Below are positions 9,138 to 18,244 of a DNA stretch of 64,000 bases, in pieces. The notes under the pieces are model-generated. The model searched no databases. It saw nothing but the letters and a program-made list of their open reading frames with translations, and was not told the origin of the DNA. The position numbers and the translations under genes are program-made. Each line of letters begins with the position of its first letter. Positions within the stretch are counted from its first letter, which is position 1. The DNA is from Halobellus rufus (GTDB lineage Archaea > Halobacteriota > Halobacteria > Halobacteriales > Haloferacaceae), in NCBI RefSeq assembly GCF_000739575.1, contig NZ_BBJO01000003.1, forward strand, positions 1 through 64,000, given 5' to 3'.

Positions 9138-9815
9138 TCAGTACAGCAGGCTCGCGTCGTCTTCGATCATGTACAGCGACCGCGCGGCGATGTTGACCGC
9201 GTGATCGCCGACGCGTTCGAGGTCCCGGACCGTGAGCAGGAGTCGGGAGATGTCCTGGAGGTACGCCTCCGCGTCGGCGTCGTCCTCGCCGAACGGGTCG
9301 TGTTCGATGAGGTCGCGAACGACGGTCGAACTCGCCGCCTCGCACATCGCGTCGAGGTCGTCGTCCCGCTCGGCGACCGCGTGGCACGCCTCCGGGTCCT
9401 CGTTCGCGTAGGCGGCCATCGCCGCTTCGAGCATATCGAGCGTCTCCGCGCCGATCTGCTGGACGTCGACCTCGGGGAAGACGTCGCGGTCGGCGTCCAT
9501 CGCGTACTGCGCGAGGTTCACCGCGAGGTCGCCGATGCGTTCGAGGTCGGTGATGATCTTGAACGACGCCGCGATGAAGCGGAGGTCGGAGGCGACGGGC
9601 TGCTGGAGCGCGATGAGATCGACGCACTCGCCCTCTAAGTCGAGGTACATCTGGTTCACCTCGTCGTCGCCGGAGACGACTTCCTCGGCCGTCGATCGGT
9701 CCTTCTGTTCGAGCGCGTCGAGCCCCAGTCGAAGCCGCTCGGCGACGACCTCGCTCATGTAGAGGACGTCCTCGCGGAGGTTCGAGAGGGACTCTTGGTA
9801 CTCTTGTCTGGGCAT
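9138..9815 (-). CDS. phoU: Phosphate signalling protein PhoU
   Basis: This 225-residue all-helical protein has two PhoU repeats, each with the DLERIGD/DLERVGDHAVNIA metal-binding signature (IITDLERIGDLAVNLA and TVRDLERVGDHAVNIA). PhoU modulates Pst transport and phosphate signalling at the membrane. It is the last gene of the pst operon, 105 nt downstream of pstB, and ends 42 nt from the convergent KaiC-like gene. Confidence 0.96.
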   Translation of the reverse strand: MPRQEYQESLSNLREDVLYMSEVVAERLRLGLDALEQKDRSTAEEVVSGDDEVNQMYLDLEGECVDLIALQQPVASDLRFIAASFKIITDLERIGDLAVNLAQYAMDADRDVFPEVDVQQIGAETLDMLEAAMAAYANEDPEACHAVAERDDDLDAMCEAASSTVVRDLIEHDPFGEDDADAEAYLQDISRLLLTVRDLERVGDHAVNIAARSLYMIEDDASLLY

Positions 9816-9920
9816 AGTTAGCGAATCACGTGAAGTCGGTTAATACTGTCGCGGCGGCGACCCCGCCGGAGCGATGCGGTCCGCGCTCCCCGACCGAACG
9901 GTGCGTCTCTCACCCACGGA

Positions 9921-10814
9921 TCACCCGAACTTCCCGGTGATGTAGTCCTCGACGCGCTGGCTCTCGGGGTTCTCGAAGATCTTCTGGGTGTCGTCGAACT
10001 CGACGAGTTCCCCGCCGGTGAGGAACACCGCGGTCTGATCGGAGATGCGCGCGGCCTGCTGCATATTGTGCGTCACGATGACGACCGTGTACTCCTGGGC
10101 GAGTTCCTCGATGAGGTCCTCGATCTGGGAGGTCGCGACCGGGTCCAGCGCCGACGCCGGCTCGTCCATCAACAGGACCTCCGGATCGGGTGCGATCGCT
10201 CGGGCGATGCAGAGCCGCTGTTGCTGCCCGCCGGAGAGCTCCAAACCCGACTCGTCGAGTTGGTCTTTCACCTCCTCCCACAGCGCCGCGCGCTTGAGCG
10301 ACTCCTCGACGATCTCGTCGTAGTCGCCGCCTTTGTCCTGGATCTTCAACCCGTACGTGACGTTCTCGCGGATCGATTTCGGGAACGGGTTCGGCTTCTG
10401 GAACACCATCCCGACCCGGCGGCGCAGCGCCACCGGGTCGACGTCGTCGTCGTAGACGTTCTTCCCGCGGAGGTAGAGGTCACCCTCGACGCGCGCGCTG
10501 TCGATCAGGTCGTTCATCCGGTTGATACACCGGAGGAACGTCGACTTCCCGCAGCCCGAGGGTCCCACCATCGCGGTGACGCTCTTCTCGGGGATGTCCA
10601 TCGAGATGTTCTGCAGCGCCTGGTCGTCGCCGTACCAGACGTTGATGTCCCTCGCGCTGACGACGGTGTCGCGGTCGAAGGACGCCCCCGTCCGTTCGAC
10701 GCTCTCGCTGACGTCCGTCTGGATCAGCATCTCGTCGTCGGTCGGATCCGGCGACCCCGCGTCGCCGGTTCGCTGTTCGTCTCGGTTCTGCTCGCTCATT
10801 GAGTTCTGACTCAT
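9921..10814 (-). CDS. pstB: Phosphate ABC transporter ATPase PstB
   Basis: This 297-residue ATPase carries Walker [10 protein letters not shown] (84-92), signature LSGGQQQR and Walker [14 protein letters not shown]. It energises phosphate import through PstA and PstC. The first ~45 residues are a polar acidic tail typical of haloarchaeal proteins. Its ATG overlaps the pstA stop codon by 4 nt (ATGA), indicating translational coupling. It was called PstB rather than another importer ATPase because of the INRMNDL and [13 protein letters not shown] segments and the operon. Confidence 0.97.
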   Translation of the reverse strand: MSQNSMSEQNRDEQRTGDAGSPDPTDDEMLIQTDVSESVERTGASFDRDTVVSARDINVWYGDDQALQNISMDIPEKSVTAMVGPSGCGKSTFLRCINRMNDLIDSARVEGDLYLRGKNVYDDDVDPVALRRRVGMVFQKPNPFPKSIRENVTYGLKIQDKGGDYDEIVEESLKRAALWEEVKDQLDESGLELSGGQQQRLCIARAIAPDPEVLLMDEPASALDPVATSQIEDLIEELAQEYTVVIVTHNMQQAARISDQTAVFLTGGELVEFDDTQKIFENPESQRVEDYITGKFG

Positions 10815-12466
10815 CCTGTTCGTTCAAACTTGTTCCGGAGCACGATCGCGACCGAGTTCATCGCCAGTAGGACGGCGAGAAGCACTACGACACCCGCGGG
10901 GACCGCTTTCGTGTAGAAGTCCTCGCTCGCGAAGAGCCCGGACCACGCGTACACCTGCAGCGGCATCGCGCTCACCTTCGAGCCGAGCGTGTCCGGGAGG
11001 TTGAACACGACGTTCGGCGCGCCGATCATGATGAGCGGCGCGGTCTCGCCGATCGCGCGGCCGAGCGCGAGGATGGTTCCCGTGAGGATCCCCGGGAACG
11101 CCTCCGGGAGCACGACGTTCTTGACCGTCTGCCAGCGCGTCGCACCCATCCCGTAGGACGCCTGCCGCATGTCCGAGGGGACCGAACGGATCGCCTCCCG
11201 CGAGGAGATGATGACGATGGGGAGGATCAAGAGCGCGAGCGTCGCGCCGCCGACGAGGACCGTCCCCGCGGACTGCCCGAGGTACGTCACGAAGACGCCC
11301 AGCCCCAGCAGTCCGTAGACCACCGACGGAACGCCCGCCAGGTTCGAGATGTTGACGTCGACGAAACGGGTCAGCGCGTTGTCGGGGGCGTACTCCTCCA
11401 GGTACACGGCCGCGCCGACGCCGAGCGGGAACGACAGCGCCGCGACGGTCGCCATCAGGAGGATCGACCCGCCGATCGCCGGGTACAGCCCCGCGTTCTC
11501 GGCGGTCCCGCTGTGAGCGCTCGTCAGGAATCCCCAGTCGACCCACGACGCCGGCCCGGCGAACCCGAGTGCGTCGACCGCGAGCGCGCCGACGAGCGCG
11601 CCCCCGACGACCGTCGCCGCGAAGACCAGTCCGAGCGGCGAGCCCTCCTCCGCGAACCCGCCGCGCCAGGCGTACGCACCAGTCGGCACGAACGCGACCG
11701 CGGTGACGACGACCGCCGGGACGGCCCCGAGGCCGACAGCCGGACCGAGCGCCCCCGCGACGAGCGTCGCCGCGAAGGCCGCGGTCGCAGCGTAGAGGCC
11801 GGTCGTCCTGTCGCCGATACCCGCGGCGTACGCGCCGACCGCCGCCGCGGATCCCCCGCCGACGACGGCGGCGATCATCATCCAGTCGACGGGGATGACC
11901 GGAATCGACTGGATCGCTCCGACGAGGCTCGGGACGACCTGCGGGACGCCGAGGGCCCCGCCGACAGGCCCGGGGAGGCCGAACAGCGAGAGGTAAAACA
12001 GCGCCGTCGTCGCGGCCAGTCGCGGCGTGAACGAGATCCGGTGGGCCTGCCCGGTGAGCAGCACCGAGAGGCCGACGGGGACCGCGATCCCGATCGCGTA
12101 CGCCAGCGCGACCAGCGGCGGGACGACGTCGATGACGAGGAGCGCGACGCCCCCGCTGAACATCAGCGAGACGACGAGCATCCCGACGAGCAGCGTGCCG
12201 AAGTTGAACGCCTCGCTGTCGCGCCGGCGGACCGTCCAGCCGACGGCGGCGCTCGGGACGACGAGCGCGAGGAGGAAGACGAGATACCAGCCCGGATCGG
12301 CCGTCAGCGGGCGGATCGCGTCGTTGGCGACGTACAGCAGGAGGACGCCCAGCATCACGATGCCGAACATCGTCGCCGCCAGCAGCAGGTACCGGAAGAC
12401 GGTGCCGACCGTGCGGCTGACCTGTCCGAAGCCCTCGATCTCGCCGGAGTCGGATGTCGTCGCCAT
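10811..12466 (-). CDS. pstA: Phosphate ABC transporter permease PstA
   Basis: This 551-residue membrane protein is much longer than bacterial PstA (about 280-300). The C-terminal ~230 residues form the permease core, with the EAA-type loop after [20 protein letters not shown] and [10 protein letters not shown]. The first ~300 residues add roughly eight further hydrophobic segments absent from the bacterial protein. With PstC it forms the phosphate channel in the cytoplasmic membrane. It begins 1 nt after the pstC stop and overlaps pstB. Confidence 0.94.
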   Translation of the reverse strand: MATTSDSGEIEGFGQVSRTVGTVFRYLLLAATMFGIVMLGVLLLYVANDAIRPLTADPGWYLVFLLALVVPSAAVGWTVRRRDSEAFNFGTLLVGMLVVSLMFSGGVALLVIDVVPPLVALAYAIGIAVPVGLSVLLTGQAHRISFTPRLAATTALFYLSLFGLPGPVGGALGVPQVVPSLVGAIQSIPVIPVDWMMIAAVVGGGSAAAVGAYAAGIGDRTTGLYAATAAFAATLVAGALGPAVGLGAVPAVVVTAVAFVPTGAYAWRGGFAEEGSPLGLVFAATVVGGALVGALAVDALGFAGPASWVDWGFLTSAHSGTAENAGLYPAIGGSILLMATVAALSFPLGVGAAVYLEEYAPDNALTRFVDVNISNLAGVPSVVYGLLGLGVFVTYLGQSAGTVLVGGATLALLILPIVIISSREAIRSVPSDMRQASYGMGATRWQTVKNVVLPEAFPGILTGTILALGRAIGETAPLIMIGAPNVVFNLPDTLGSKVSAMPLQVYAWSGLFASEDFYTKAVPAGVVVLLAVLLAMNSVAIVLRNKFERTG

Positions 12467-12467
12467 C

Positions 12468-13427
12468 TCAGTACTCCTCCCGGTACCGCTGCGCGACGAA
12501 GTCGCTGATGACGTTCATAATCAGAGTGATGACGAAGAGCACGAGCCCGATGGCGAACAGGCTGCGGTAGGCGAGCCCCCCGCCGGTGATGTCGCCGAGG
12601 AGCAACTGCACCATCGCGGCCGTCATCGGGAGCGATCCCTCGAGGAACGACGCGGGGTTGAGCGGGTTGAGGAACTGCGCGCGCGACCCCGCGGCGATCG
12701 TCACGGCCATCGTCTCACCGATCGCCCGCGAGAGCGCGAGGATGAACGAGGAGAAGATCCCCGACAGCGCCGCCGGGACGACGATGCCGGTCGCGACGTC
12801 GAACTTCGTCGCGCCCATCCCGTAGCCCGCCTGTCTGAGCTCGTCGGGCACCGCCGACATCGCGTCCTCGCTGATGGAGGCGACCATCGGGATGATCATC
12901 ACGCCGACGACGACGCTCGCAGACAGCATATTGAACGTCCCGATGCTCGGGAAGACGACCGAGAGCGCGGGCGTGATGTAGATGAGCGCGAAGAACCCGT
13001 AGACGACCGTCGGGACGCCGGCGAGAATTTCGAGGGCCGGCTTCAGCACCGACCGCGCTCGCTTGCTCGCGTACTCGCTCAGGTAGATCGCCGTCGCGAC
13101 GCCGAGCGGGATCGCGATGACCGCCGATCCGAGCGTGATCATCACCGTCGCCGACACGAGCGTGAGGACGCCGAACTCCCCGCTGTTGATCTGCCACGTC
13201 GTCCCCGTGAGGAAGTCGACCAGCGAGGCGGTCTCGCCGGTGACGCCCATCAGCGGTGCGGTGATCGTGAAGAACTTCGCGGCCTCGGTCACCAGGAGGA
13301 CGACGATGCTGATCGTCGTCACGATGGAGAGGCCCGCACACAGGAAGAAGAACGTCCGCGTCAGCAACTCGCGCGGCGAGTTCTCCGTCTGTTTCGAGAT
13401 GTCCGTCGCCAGATCGTCCGTGCTCAT
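12468..13427 (-). CDS. pstC: Phosphate ABC transporter permease PstC
   Basis: This 319-residue permease has six predicted membrane helices. The conserved EAA loop is near GYGMGATKFDVATGIVVPAA, followed by LSRAIGETMAVTIAAG. It pairs with PstA for phosphate import. A first hydrophobic segment (about residues 25-55) follows a short polar N-terminus. It lies 57 nt downstream of pstS, within the operon pstS-pstC-pstA-pstB-phoU. Confidence 0.96.
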   Translation of the reverse strand: MSTDDLATDISKQTENSPRELLTRTFFFLCAGLSIVTTISIVVLLVTEAAKFFTITAPLMGVTGETASLVDFLTGTTWQINSGEFGVLTLVSATVMITLGSAVIAIPLGVATAIYLSEYASKRARSVLKPALEILAGVPTVVYGFFALIYITPALSVVFPSIGTFNMLSASVVVGVMIIPMVASISEDAMSAVPDELRQAGYGMGATKFDVATGIVVPAALSGIFSSFILALSRAIGETMAVTIAAGSRAQFLNPLNPASFLEGSLPMTAAMVQLLLGDITGGGLAYRSLFAIGLVLFVITLIMNVISDFVAQRYREEY

Positions 13428-13484
13428 AACATAAATGGAATGTGAACGTGTGTGGTCCGAGAGCGGTGCTCCCGTCAGATCGGC

Positions 13485-14549
13485 TCAGTCGGAGCCGCCC
13501 GCGGCCTCGTCGATCCGGCCGAGCATCTCCTCGCGCTCGTCCTCGCTGAGCGGGACGTAGCCGACCTCGTCGGCGACGATCGCCTCGTCCGTCGAGTTCT
13601 CGATCCAGAAGCGGGCGAACTCACCTATGTGCTCTTCCTGGAGGGCAGCGACCTTCGGGTACGTGAAAAGCGGCCGCGAGAGCGGAGTGTACTCGCCCGA
13701 GAGCGCGGTGTCGAGCGACGGCTCGACGTACTCGTCGTCCCCGTCGCTGATCGACACGGCCTGTACCGTGTCCTGGTTCTGGCTGTAGTACGCGAAGCCC
13801 AGATAGCCCATCGCGAACTCCGAACCGCTCACGCCCTGGATGATCGTCCGGTCCTGCTCTGTCGGCGAGTAGTCCTGGCGGTGCTCGCCCTCCTCGCCGA
13901 TGATCGTCTCGTTGAAGTAGTCGTACGTCCCCGACGCGTCGGAGGGACCGTACAGTTCCAGCGGCTCGTCGGGCCACTCGGAGTTCACGTCGGCCCACGT
14001 CTCCGGAGCCGACTCCGCCGACCAGATCGCCTCTAACTCCTCGACGGTGAGGCCCTCGCCGATGAAACTGTTGTCGTTGTTGACGATCACCGTCAGCGCG
14101 TCGGTGGCGACCTTGAGTTCGACGGGTTCGACGTCGTTGTCCGCGCACTGCTCTTCCTCCTCGGGCTGGATCGGCCGCGAGGCGTTGTTGAAATCGGTCT
14201 GTCCGGTGCAGAAGTAGTTCGCGAATCCGCCACCGGATCCCGTCGACTGGAGGCTGATGCTGACGCCGCTGTGCTGCTCCTCGAAGCGCTCGCCCATCGC
14301 CGTCGCGAGCGGAAACACCGTCGAGGAGCCGGCGATGTCGATGTCGCCCGAGAGCGTCTGCGAGCCGCCGTCTCCGGATCCGTCCGAACTATCACCGTCG
14401 GAATCGGCCGCCGTCGGTTCGGCGGTAGCGTCACCGCCCGTATTCTGCTGCGTGCAGCCAGCCAGACCAGCGGCCCCTAGGCCGCCGACGGCGGTGAGCA
14501 GTTTCCGGCGTGAAACACGACTATTGCGCTCGGGTTCGCGCGTCATCAC
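13485..14549 (-). CDS. pstS: Phosphate-binding lipoprotein PstS
   Basis: This 354-residue solute-binding protein has a twin-arginine signal (SRRKLL near residues 13-18) ending in lipobox LAGC with Cys32. That predicts Tat export and lipid anchoring outside the cell. An acidic Ser/Asp-rich linker follows. The binding domain begins at DIDIAGSSTVFPLA, the PstS phosphate-loop signature. It is the first gene of the pst operon. A second Met at the next codon is an alternative start, and a TATA box about 20 nt upstream implies a leaderless transcript. Confidence 0.96.
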   Translation of the reverse strand: MMTREPERNSRVSRRKLLTAVGGLGAAGLAGCTQQNTGGDATAEPTAADSDGDSSDGSGDGGSQTLSGDIDIAGSSTVFPLATAMGERFEEQHSGVSISLQSTGSGGGFANYFCTGQTDFNNASRPIQPEEEEQCADNDVEPVELKVATDALTVIVNNDNSFIGEGLTVEELEAIWSAESAPETWADVNSEWPDEPLELYGPSDASGTYDYFNETIIGEEGEHRQDYSPTEQDRTIIQGVSGSEFAMGYLGFAYYSQNQDTVQAVSISDGDDEYVEPSLDTALSGEYTPLSRPLFTYPKVAALQEEHIGEFARFWIENSTDEAIVADEVGYVPLSEDEREEMLGRIDEAAGGSD

Positions 14550-14565
14550 TTCGCCGTAGCCGTAG

Positions 14566-14576
14566 ATAAAATAAAA
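14566..14576 (-). promoter_or_regulatory. TATA box of the pst operon
   Basis: On the minus strand TTTTATTTTAT lies 17-27 nt before the pstS ATG, consistent with leaderless transcription of the operon. A palindromic element sits 15 nt further upstream. Confidence 0.65.
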
Positions 14577-14590
14577 CCGCTGCTAATATG

Positions 14591-14604
14591 ACTATATAGA
14601 AAAA
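14591..14604. promoter_or_regulatory. Palindromic element CTATATAG, pst side
   Basis: ACTATATAGAAAAA contains the perfect palindrome CTATATAG at 14592-14599. Its first 13 bases are repeated exactly at 14851-14863. It lies 15 nt upstream of the pstS TATA box, where an archaeal activator would bind. Reported phosphate-dependent promoters of haloarchaeal pst operons make a role in phosphate control plausible, but this particular sequence is not one I can match to a published box. Confidence 0.5.
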
Positions 14605-14850
14605 ATAGTATTCCATACGCACCAGTAGACCGAGCGTCCGTGGGTCCGCATACGGCGTGAAACTTGGTTACAGCGGACGAGAACCCGATCCGAGATCGTG
14701 GTAGAACACACTACGCGCATCCGAGTACACTGTTATCGTCAGTTCGACGCCAACTCCGAACCCCGGGTCGGGGGGACCCCGACAGGGGACCGCTCCGTAT
14801 TCGCTCCCGCGGCCCCCGTACCCAGTATCACACCCATCCACTACAGAGCA

Positions 14851-14864
14851 ACTATATAGAAAAG
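14851..14864. promoter_or_regulatory. Palindromic element CTATATAG, abrB-phoU side
   Basis: This is the second copy of the 13-nt repeat ACTATATAGAAAA, with its palindrome at 14852-14859. It lies 10 nt upstream of the TATA box of the divergent AbrB-PhoU gene. The same short element next to both divergent promoters suggests common control. Between the two copies (14605-14850) I see no gene. Confidence 0.5.
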
Positions 14865-14869
14865 AGTAC

Positions 14870-14878
14870 TTTTATATT
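14870..14878 (+). promoter_or_regulatory. TATA box of the AbrB-PhoU gene
   Basis: TTTTATATT ends 21 nt before ATG 14900, the spacing expected for a leaderless haloarchaeal mRNA. Confidence 0.65.
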
Positions 14879-14899
14879 CGACTGATCGCTACGCACCCT

Positions 14900-15901
14900 A
14901 TGGTCGAAACGCGGAAGGTGCAGGTCACGGGCGGGTCGACGTTCACGGTGTCGATTCCGAAAGACTGGGCGACGGAAAACGACGTTTCGGCGGGGAGCGT
15001 CGTGGAGTTCTACCCGGAGGGCGACTCGCTGTTCTTGGCCCCGACGAACGGCGAGGAGCGGACGGAGGGGACGCTGGACGTGACCGACCTCTCGGGCGAC
15101 GAACTCACGCGCGCGGTCATGACGATGTACGTCAGCGGCTTCGACATCATCACCCTCGAGGGATCGCGGATCACGACCGACCAGCGGCGGACGATCAGGC
15201 AGGCCACGCAGAGTCTCGTCGGACTGGAAGTCCTAGAGGAGACGCGCGATACGGTCGTCATCCGGGACCTCCTCGACTCCGCGGAGCTGTCGATCCACAC
15301 CGCCGTCCGTCGGATGCGGCTGATCTCGCTGTCGATGCTCGAAGACGCCGTCGACGCGCTCGCGGAACTCGACACCGACATGGCGCGGGACGTGATCCAG
15401 CGCGACGACGACGTCGACCGGCTGTGGATGGTGGTCTCCCGCATCTTCCGCGCGACGCTGCGAACCCCGAAGGCCGCCGAGGAACTCGGGCTGCCCCGGG
15501 AGGTCTGCTTCGATTACCAGTCGGCCGCGCGGCAGCTCGAACGCGTCGCCGACCACGCGACGAAGATCGCGCACCTGACGCTCGAGTTCGAGAAGCCGAT
15601 CCCCGAGGACGTCGTCGACGCCCTCGACGAACTCCACGCGGAGGCCAGATCGATCATCGACGACGGGATGCAGGCGCTCTTGGCCGACGACAGCGACGAG
15701 GCGACCCGGCTGGCGAACGAGGCGCGCGAGTCCGTCCAGGTGATCGACGAGCGGGCCCGGAAGATCGACGAACTGCTCCGCGACCTCGATCCGGCCCGCG
15801 CACAGCTCCTGGGGCTGATCGTCGACTCGGTGTCGCGGAGCGCGGACTACGGCGGGAACATCGCCGAAACCGCACTGCAGAAAGCTGCGCCGACGCCGTA
15901 G
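14900..15901 (+). CDS. AbrB/SpoVT-PhoU fusion, candidate phosphate regulator
   Basis: This 333-residue protein joins a SpoVT/AbrB-type DNA-binding domain (residues about 1-45, VQVTGGSTFTVSIPKDWA) to two PhoU-like helical bundles (about 110-325). The signatures RQLERVADHATKIAHL and the final RSADYGGNIAE are visible. Bacterial PhoU lacks DNA-binding parts, so this fusion could itself read phosphate status and act on promoters. It is transcribed divergently from the pst operon and shares a palindromic repeat with it, supporting a role as the local regulator. This is inference and no experiment is implied. Confidence 0.92.
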   Translation: MVETRKVQVTGGSTFTVSIPKDWATENDVSAGSVVEFYPEGDSLFLAPTNGEERTEGTLDVTDLSGDELTRAVMTMYVSGFDIITLEGSRITTDQRRTIRQATQSLVGLEVLEETRDTVVIRDLLDSAELSIHTAVRRMRLISLSMLEDAVDALAELDTDMARDVIQRDDDVDRLWMVVSRIFRATLRTPKAAEELGLPREVCFDYQSAARQLERVADHATKIAHLTLEFEKPIPEDVVDALDELHAEARSIIDDGMQALLADDSDEATRLANEARESVQVIDERARKIDELLRDLDPARAQLLGLIVDSVSRSADYGGNIAETALQKAAPTP

Positions 15902-15923
15902 GGCGTCCGCGCGAAGAGCGGCG

Positions 15924-16298
15924 TTACTCCTCGAGGAGAACGGCGTTGACCTGGCCGCTCTGGCCGGGTCGGGACGTCACGCGGGCGCGGCCCTCGCTCG
16001 TCTCGATGATGGCGCCCTTCGTGATGATGTTCCGGCGGACGTAGTTGACGTTCGCGGGGTTCTCGACGACGTTCTCGATCGTCGCCTCGGTGACCTCGCC
16101 GTCGGTGGCGACCTGCGCGGTGTTCGCCGAGAGCGCGCGGACCTTCTCGTTGTTGCCGCGGGAGTCGATGATCTGGAACCGGGGCTCGCCGACGGTGGTC
16201 TCGGCGGGCTGGCGACCCAGCTGGTGTCGGGTCTTCTTGTGCGAGCGCCGGCGTCGACCGCCGGTGCGCTTCCGCTTGGAACGTCCTTGGTCCTGCAT
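15924..16298 (-). CDS. rps8e: Ribosomal protein S8e
   Basis: This 124-residue basic protein begins MQDQGRSKRKRTGGRRR and has the archaeal/eukaryotic S8e pattern, including SRGNNEKVRAL, NPANVNYVRRNIITKGA and a conserved C-terminus. It is a structural component of the small subunit. The longer upstream reading is compositionally non-coding. Its basicity contrasts with the acidic neighbours and is normal for ribosomal proteins. Confidence 0.97.
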   Translation of the reverse strand: MQDQGRSKRKRTGGRRRRSHKKTRHQLGRQPAETTVGEPRFQIIDSRGNNEKVRALSANTAQVATDGEVTEATIENVVENPANVNYVRRNIITKGAIIETSEGRARVTSRPGQSGQVNAVLLEE

Positions 16299-16669
16299 AC
16301 GGAACACCTGTCCGGGCGAGTACTTCAATGACTCGAATCGACGTTCGAGACCGCTCACGCCGACGAAGCACGGCACGCCTGCGGATCGACGCCGCCGACG
16401 CTCTCCGTCGTGGATCGCGGAAAAGGGAGCAGCCGTCCGGGAACGGCCCGGACGGCCGCTACCGCCCTGAATTGGTCCCCGCTGACGCTTCGGCCCTCCA
16501 GACGAAGCGTCACTTTGGCGATTGGCAGGGATCCACTTAAACGTGCCGCACTCGGAGCGAATTTCCGGTCCTCGCCGCCGTACCCGGCGGGTCGCCCGCG
16601 ATCGCACCGTCCCCGCTGCGAGACGTTTTAGTCGCCCGAGCCCCTCCGTGCGACAATGAGTGAGTGCAG
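16299..16669. other. Divergent intergenic region upstream of rps8e
   Basis: This 371-nt stretch lies between two divergent genes. ACTTAAAC at about 16535-16542 and TTTTAG near 16626 are TATA-like. No RNA gene, repeat or ORF with haloarchaeal codon bias is evident. The reading frames that cross it are Arg/Ser-rich and lack support. Confidence 0.4.
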
Positions 16670-17182
16670 ATGAGCGGATCCGACGCGGTCGAACGCGCCC
16701 GGCGCGCCGCCGACGCCGAAGAGGAACTCGAGGAGACGGCGGCGGGGGAGTACGCGATCACGACGACCGTCTTCGACGCGACGGTCTCGGTGGCGAGCGA
16801 CGGGGCGGAATCGACCTTCGACGTCACCGTCCGCGTGCCGATGCTCGATTCGGTGACCGCCGACCGGGTCGCACCGGTCGTCGAGGACGGCTGGTTCGAC
16901 ACGTTCGCGCTCCGGATGGCGGACGTTGACGGCGCGCTCCGCGGCGGCGACGAGACCGACGTCGACGTCGAACGCGAGGGCGACGAGGCCGTCGTCCGCG
17001 TCGAACTCGCGGACCTCGACGCGACGCGCGGGGCCGCGGACGCGGTGGCCGTCGCCGAGTACGCCGAGGGGACGTACGTCGAGGGGATCATTCCCGGATA
17101 CGAGTACACGGAACCGGTGACGCACCTGATCCAGCAGGCGACCGACGCCGCCGGCGGCAGTCAGGGCGGCACGCCGCTGTAG
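16670..17182 (+). CDS. Conserved haloarchaeal protein, unknown function
   Basis: This 170-residue acidic soluble protein has an N-terminal helix (AVERARRAADAEEELEETA) and then alternating predicted strands, with a conserved-looking C-terminus GIIPGYEYTEPVTHLIQQAT. It may belong to the family catalogued as DUF5813, but that is from memory. The start is ATG 16670; a GTG two codons upstream is the only alternative. It converges on the small RAM-domain gene. Confidence 0.75.
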   Translation: MSGSDAVERARRAADAEEELEETAAGEYAITTTVFDATVSVASDGAESTFDVTVRVPMLDSVTADRVAPVVEDGWFDTFALRMADVDGALRGGDETDVDVEREGDEAVVRVELADLDATRGAADAVAVAEYAEGTYVEGIIPGYEYTEPVTHLIQQATDAAGGSQGGTPL

Positions 17183-17196
17183 CCGTTCCGAAAGAA

Positions 17197-17427
17197 TCAG
17201 TCCATCGCGATGTACGTCTGCGTGTTCTCGATGCCGGGCATCTCGTGGATCGCCGTGGCGATCTCCTTGACGTCCTCGGGGCCGTCGACGGTGACTTTCA
17301 CGATGTAGTCGACGTCGCCGGCGACGACGCTGACGCTGTCGAGCCCGTCGTCGAGCGCGAGCATGTCCGACTTCAGGCGGTCGACGTCGCCGGTGGACGC
17401 CTTGACCATCACGTAGGCGGTGACCAT
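17197..17427 (-). CDS. Stand-alone Lrp/AsnC effector (RAM) domain protein
   Basis: This 76-residue protein consists only of the alpha/beta ligand-sensing domain of Lrp/AsnC regulators (RAM domain), with no helix-turn-helix. Start AYVMVKASTGDVDRL and end GIENTQTYIAMD are typical. Such domains oligomerise and bind amino acids or related small molecules. Its ATG overlaps the trkA stop by one base, so the two are co-translated. It probably modulates potassium uptake rather than transcription. This is inferred from context. Confidence 0.9.
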   Translation of the reverse strand: MVTAYVMVKASTGDVDRLKSDMLALDDGLDSVSVVAGDVDYIVKVTVDGPEDVKEIATAIHEMPGIENTQTYIAMD

Positions 17428-18110
17428 CAGGCGACACCCCCCTCGGGAGCGAGCCGCTCGCCGACGATCAACTGCCTGACCTCCTCGAGGACCTCGAAGT
17501 CCGAGAGCACCGCGAGGCGGTCGCCGACCTCCAGCGAGTCGTCGGCGAGCGGCAGCCCCATCGGCTTATCGGCCTTGCCGAACGCGACGATCCGCGAGTT
17601 GGCGGGGAGGGCGACCTCTTCGATCGTGTACCCGCGCATCGGCGACTGTTCGGTGACGGTCATCAACACGACCTGGAGGTTCTGTGCGACGTCCGCGATG
17701 GCGCGGATCGACCCGCCGAGCAGCGCGTTCTTCGCGCCGATCGCGCCCAGCCGTTCGGGGTAGACGACCTCGTCGACCTCGTCGGCGTACTTCTCGTAGA
17801 CCTCCTCTCGATAGTCCTCGTCGACGCGGAGAACCGTCCACGTCCGGTAGTGCTTGGCGATCGAACACCCCGCGAAGTTGGTGTTCAGGTCGCTCGTGAG
17901 CGCGCCGAACCCGTCGGCCGCCTCGATACCGGCGTCCAACAGCACGTCCTCCAGCGACCCGTCGCCCTCGACGACCTCGAAGCCGTCGTCGCGGGCGTGC
18001 TCGGCCCGATCCCGGTCCCGTTCGACGAGCGTGATCTGGTGTCCCTCCTCTCTGAGAACGCGGGCGGTCCGGAGTCCGACCCGCCCGGCACCAATGATAA
18101 CAAACCGCAT
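17427..18110 (-). CDS. trkA: Trk potassium uptake regulatory subunit TrkA
   Basis: This 227-residue protein has an RCK_N Rossmann domain with GAGRVG (residues 7-12) and acidic ribose-binding Glu/Asp after strand 2, followed by an RCK_C domain (about 140-220). TrkA binds NAD(H) or nucleotides on the cytoplasmic face of a TrkH-type K+ channel. No trkH gene is visible in the window. Downstream it is coupled to a RAM-domain gene, and a second RAM gene is divergent from it. Potassium accumulation is central to salt-in halophiles. Confidence 0.94.
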   Translation of the reverse strand: MRFVIIGAGRVGLRTARVLREEGHQITLVERDRDRAEHARDDGFEVVEGDGSLEDVLLDAGIEAADGFGALTSDLNTNFAGCSIAKHYRTWTVLRVDEDYREEVYEKYADEVDEVVYPERLGAIGAKNALLGGSIRAIADVAQNLQVVLMTVTEQSPMRGYTIEEVALPANSRIVAFGKADKPMGLPLADDSLEVGDRLAVLSDFEVLEEVRQLIVGERLAPEGGVA

Positions 18111-18221
18111 ACGGTTCCCTACGCCGTCTCCCGTCAATAATGTTTCTCCGAGCGCCCCACTCCGCCCGGCGTCGTTCGACGACCGTCGTCGCCGCACGCG
18201 CGGCGGCACAAACGCTTTGAG

Positions 18222-18238
18222 ACGGTACCACGTACCGT
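18222..18238. promoter_or_regulatory. Inverted repeat upstream of RAM-domain gene
   Basis: ACGGTAC-CAC-GTACCGT is a perfect 7-bp inverted repeat with a 3-nt spacer, ending 7 nt before ATG 18245 and 112 nt from the divergent trkA start. The position at the likely transcription start suggests an operator or autoregulatory site. The binding protein is unknown. Confidence 0.45.
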
Positions 18239-18244
18239 GGTAGT

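Noticed and set aside
16328-16669. Small plus-strand frames in the rps8e upstream gap
   Set aside because: Arg/Ser-rich, without codon bias or recognisable motif.
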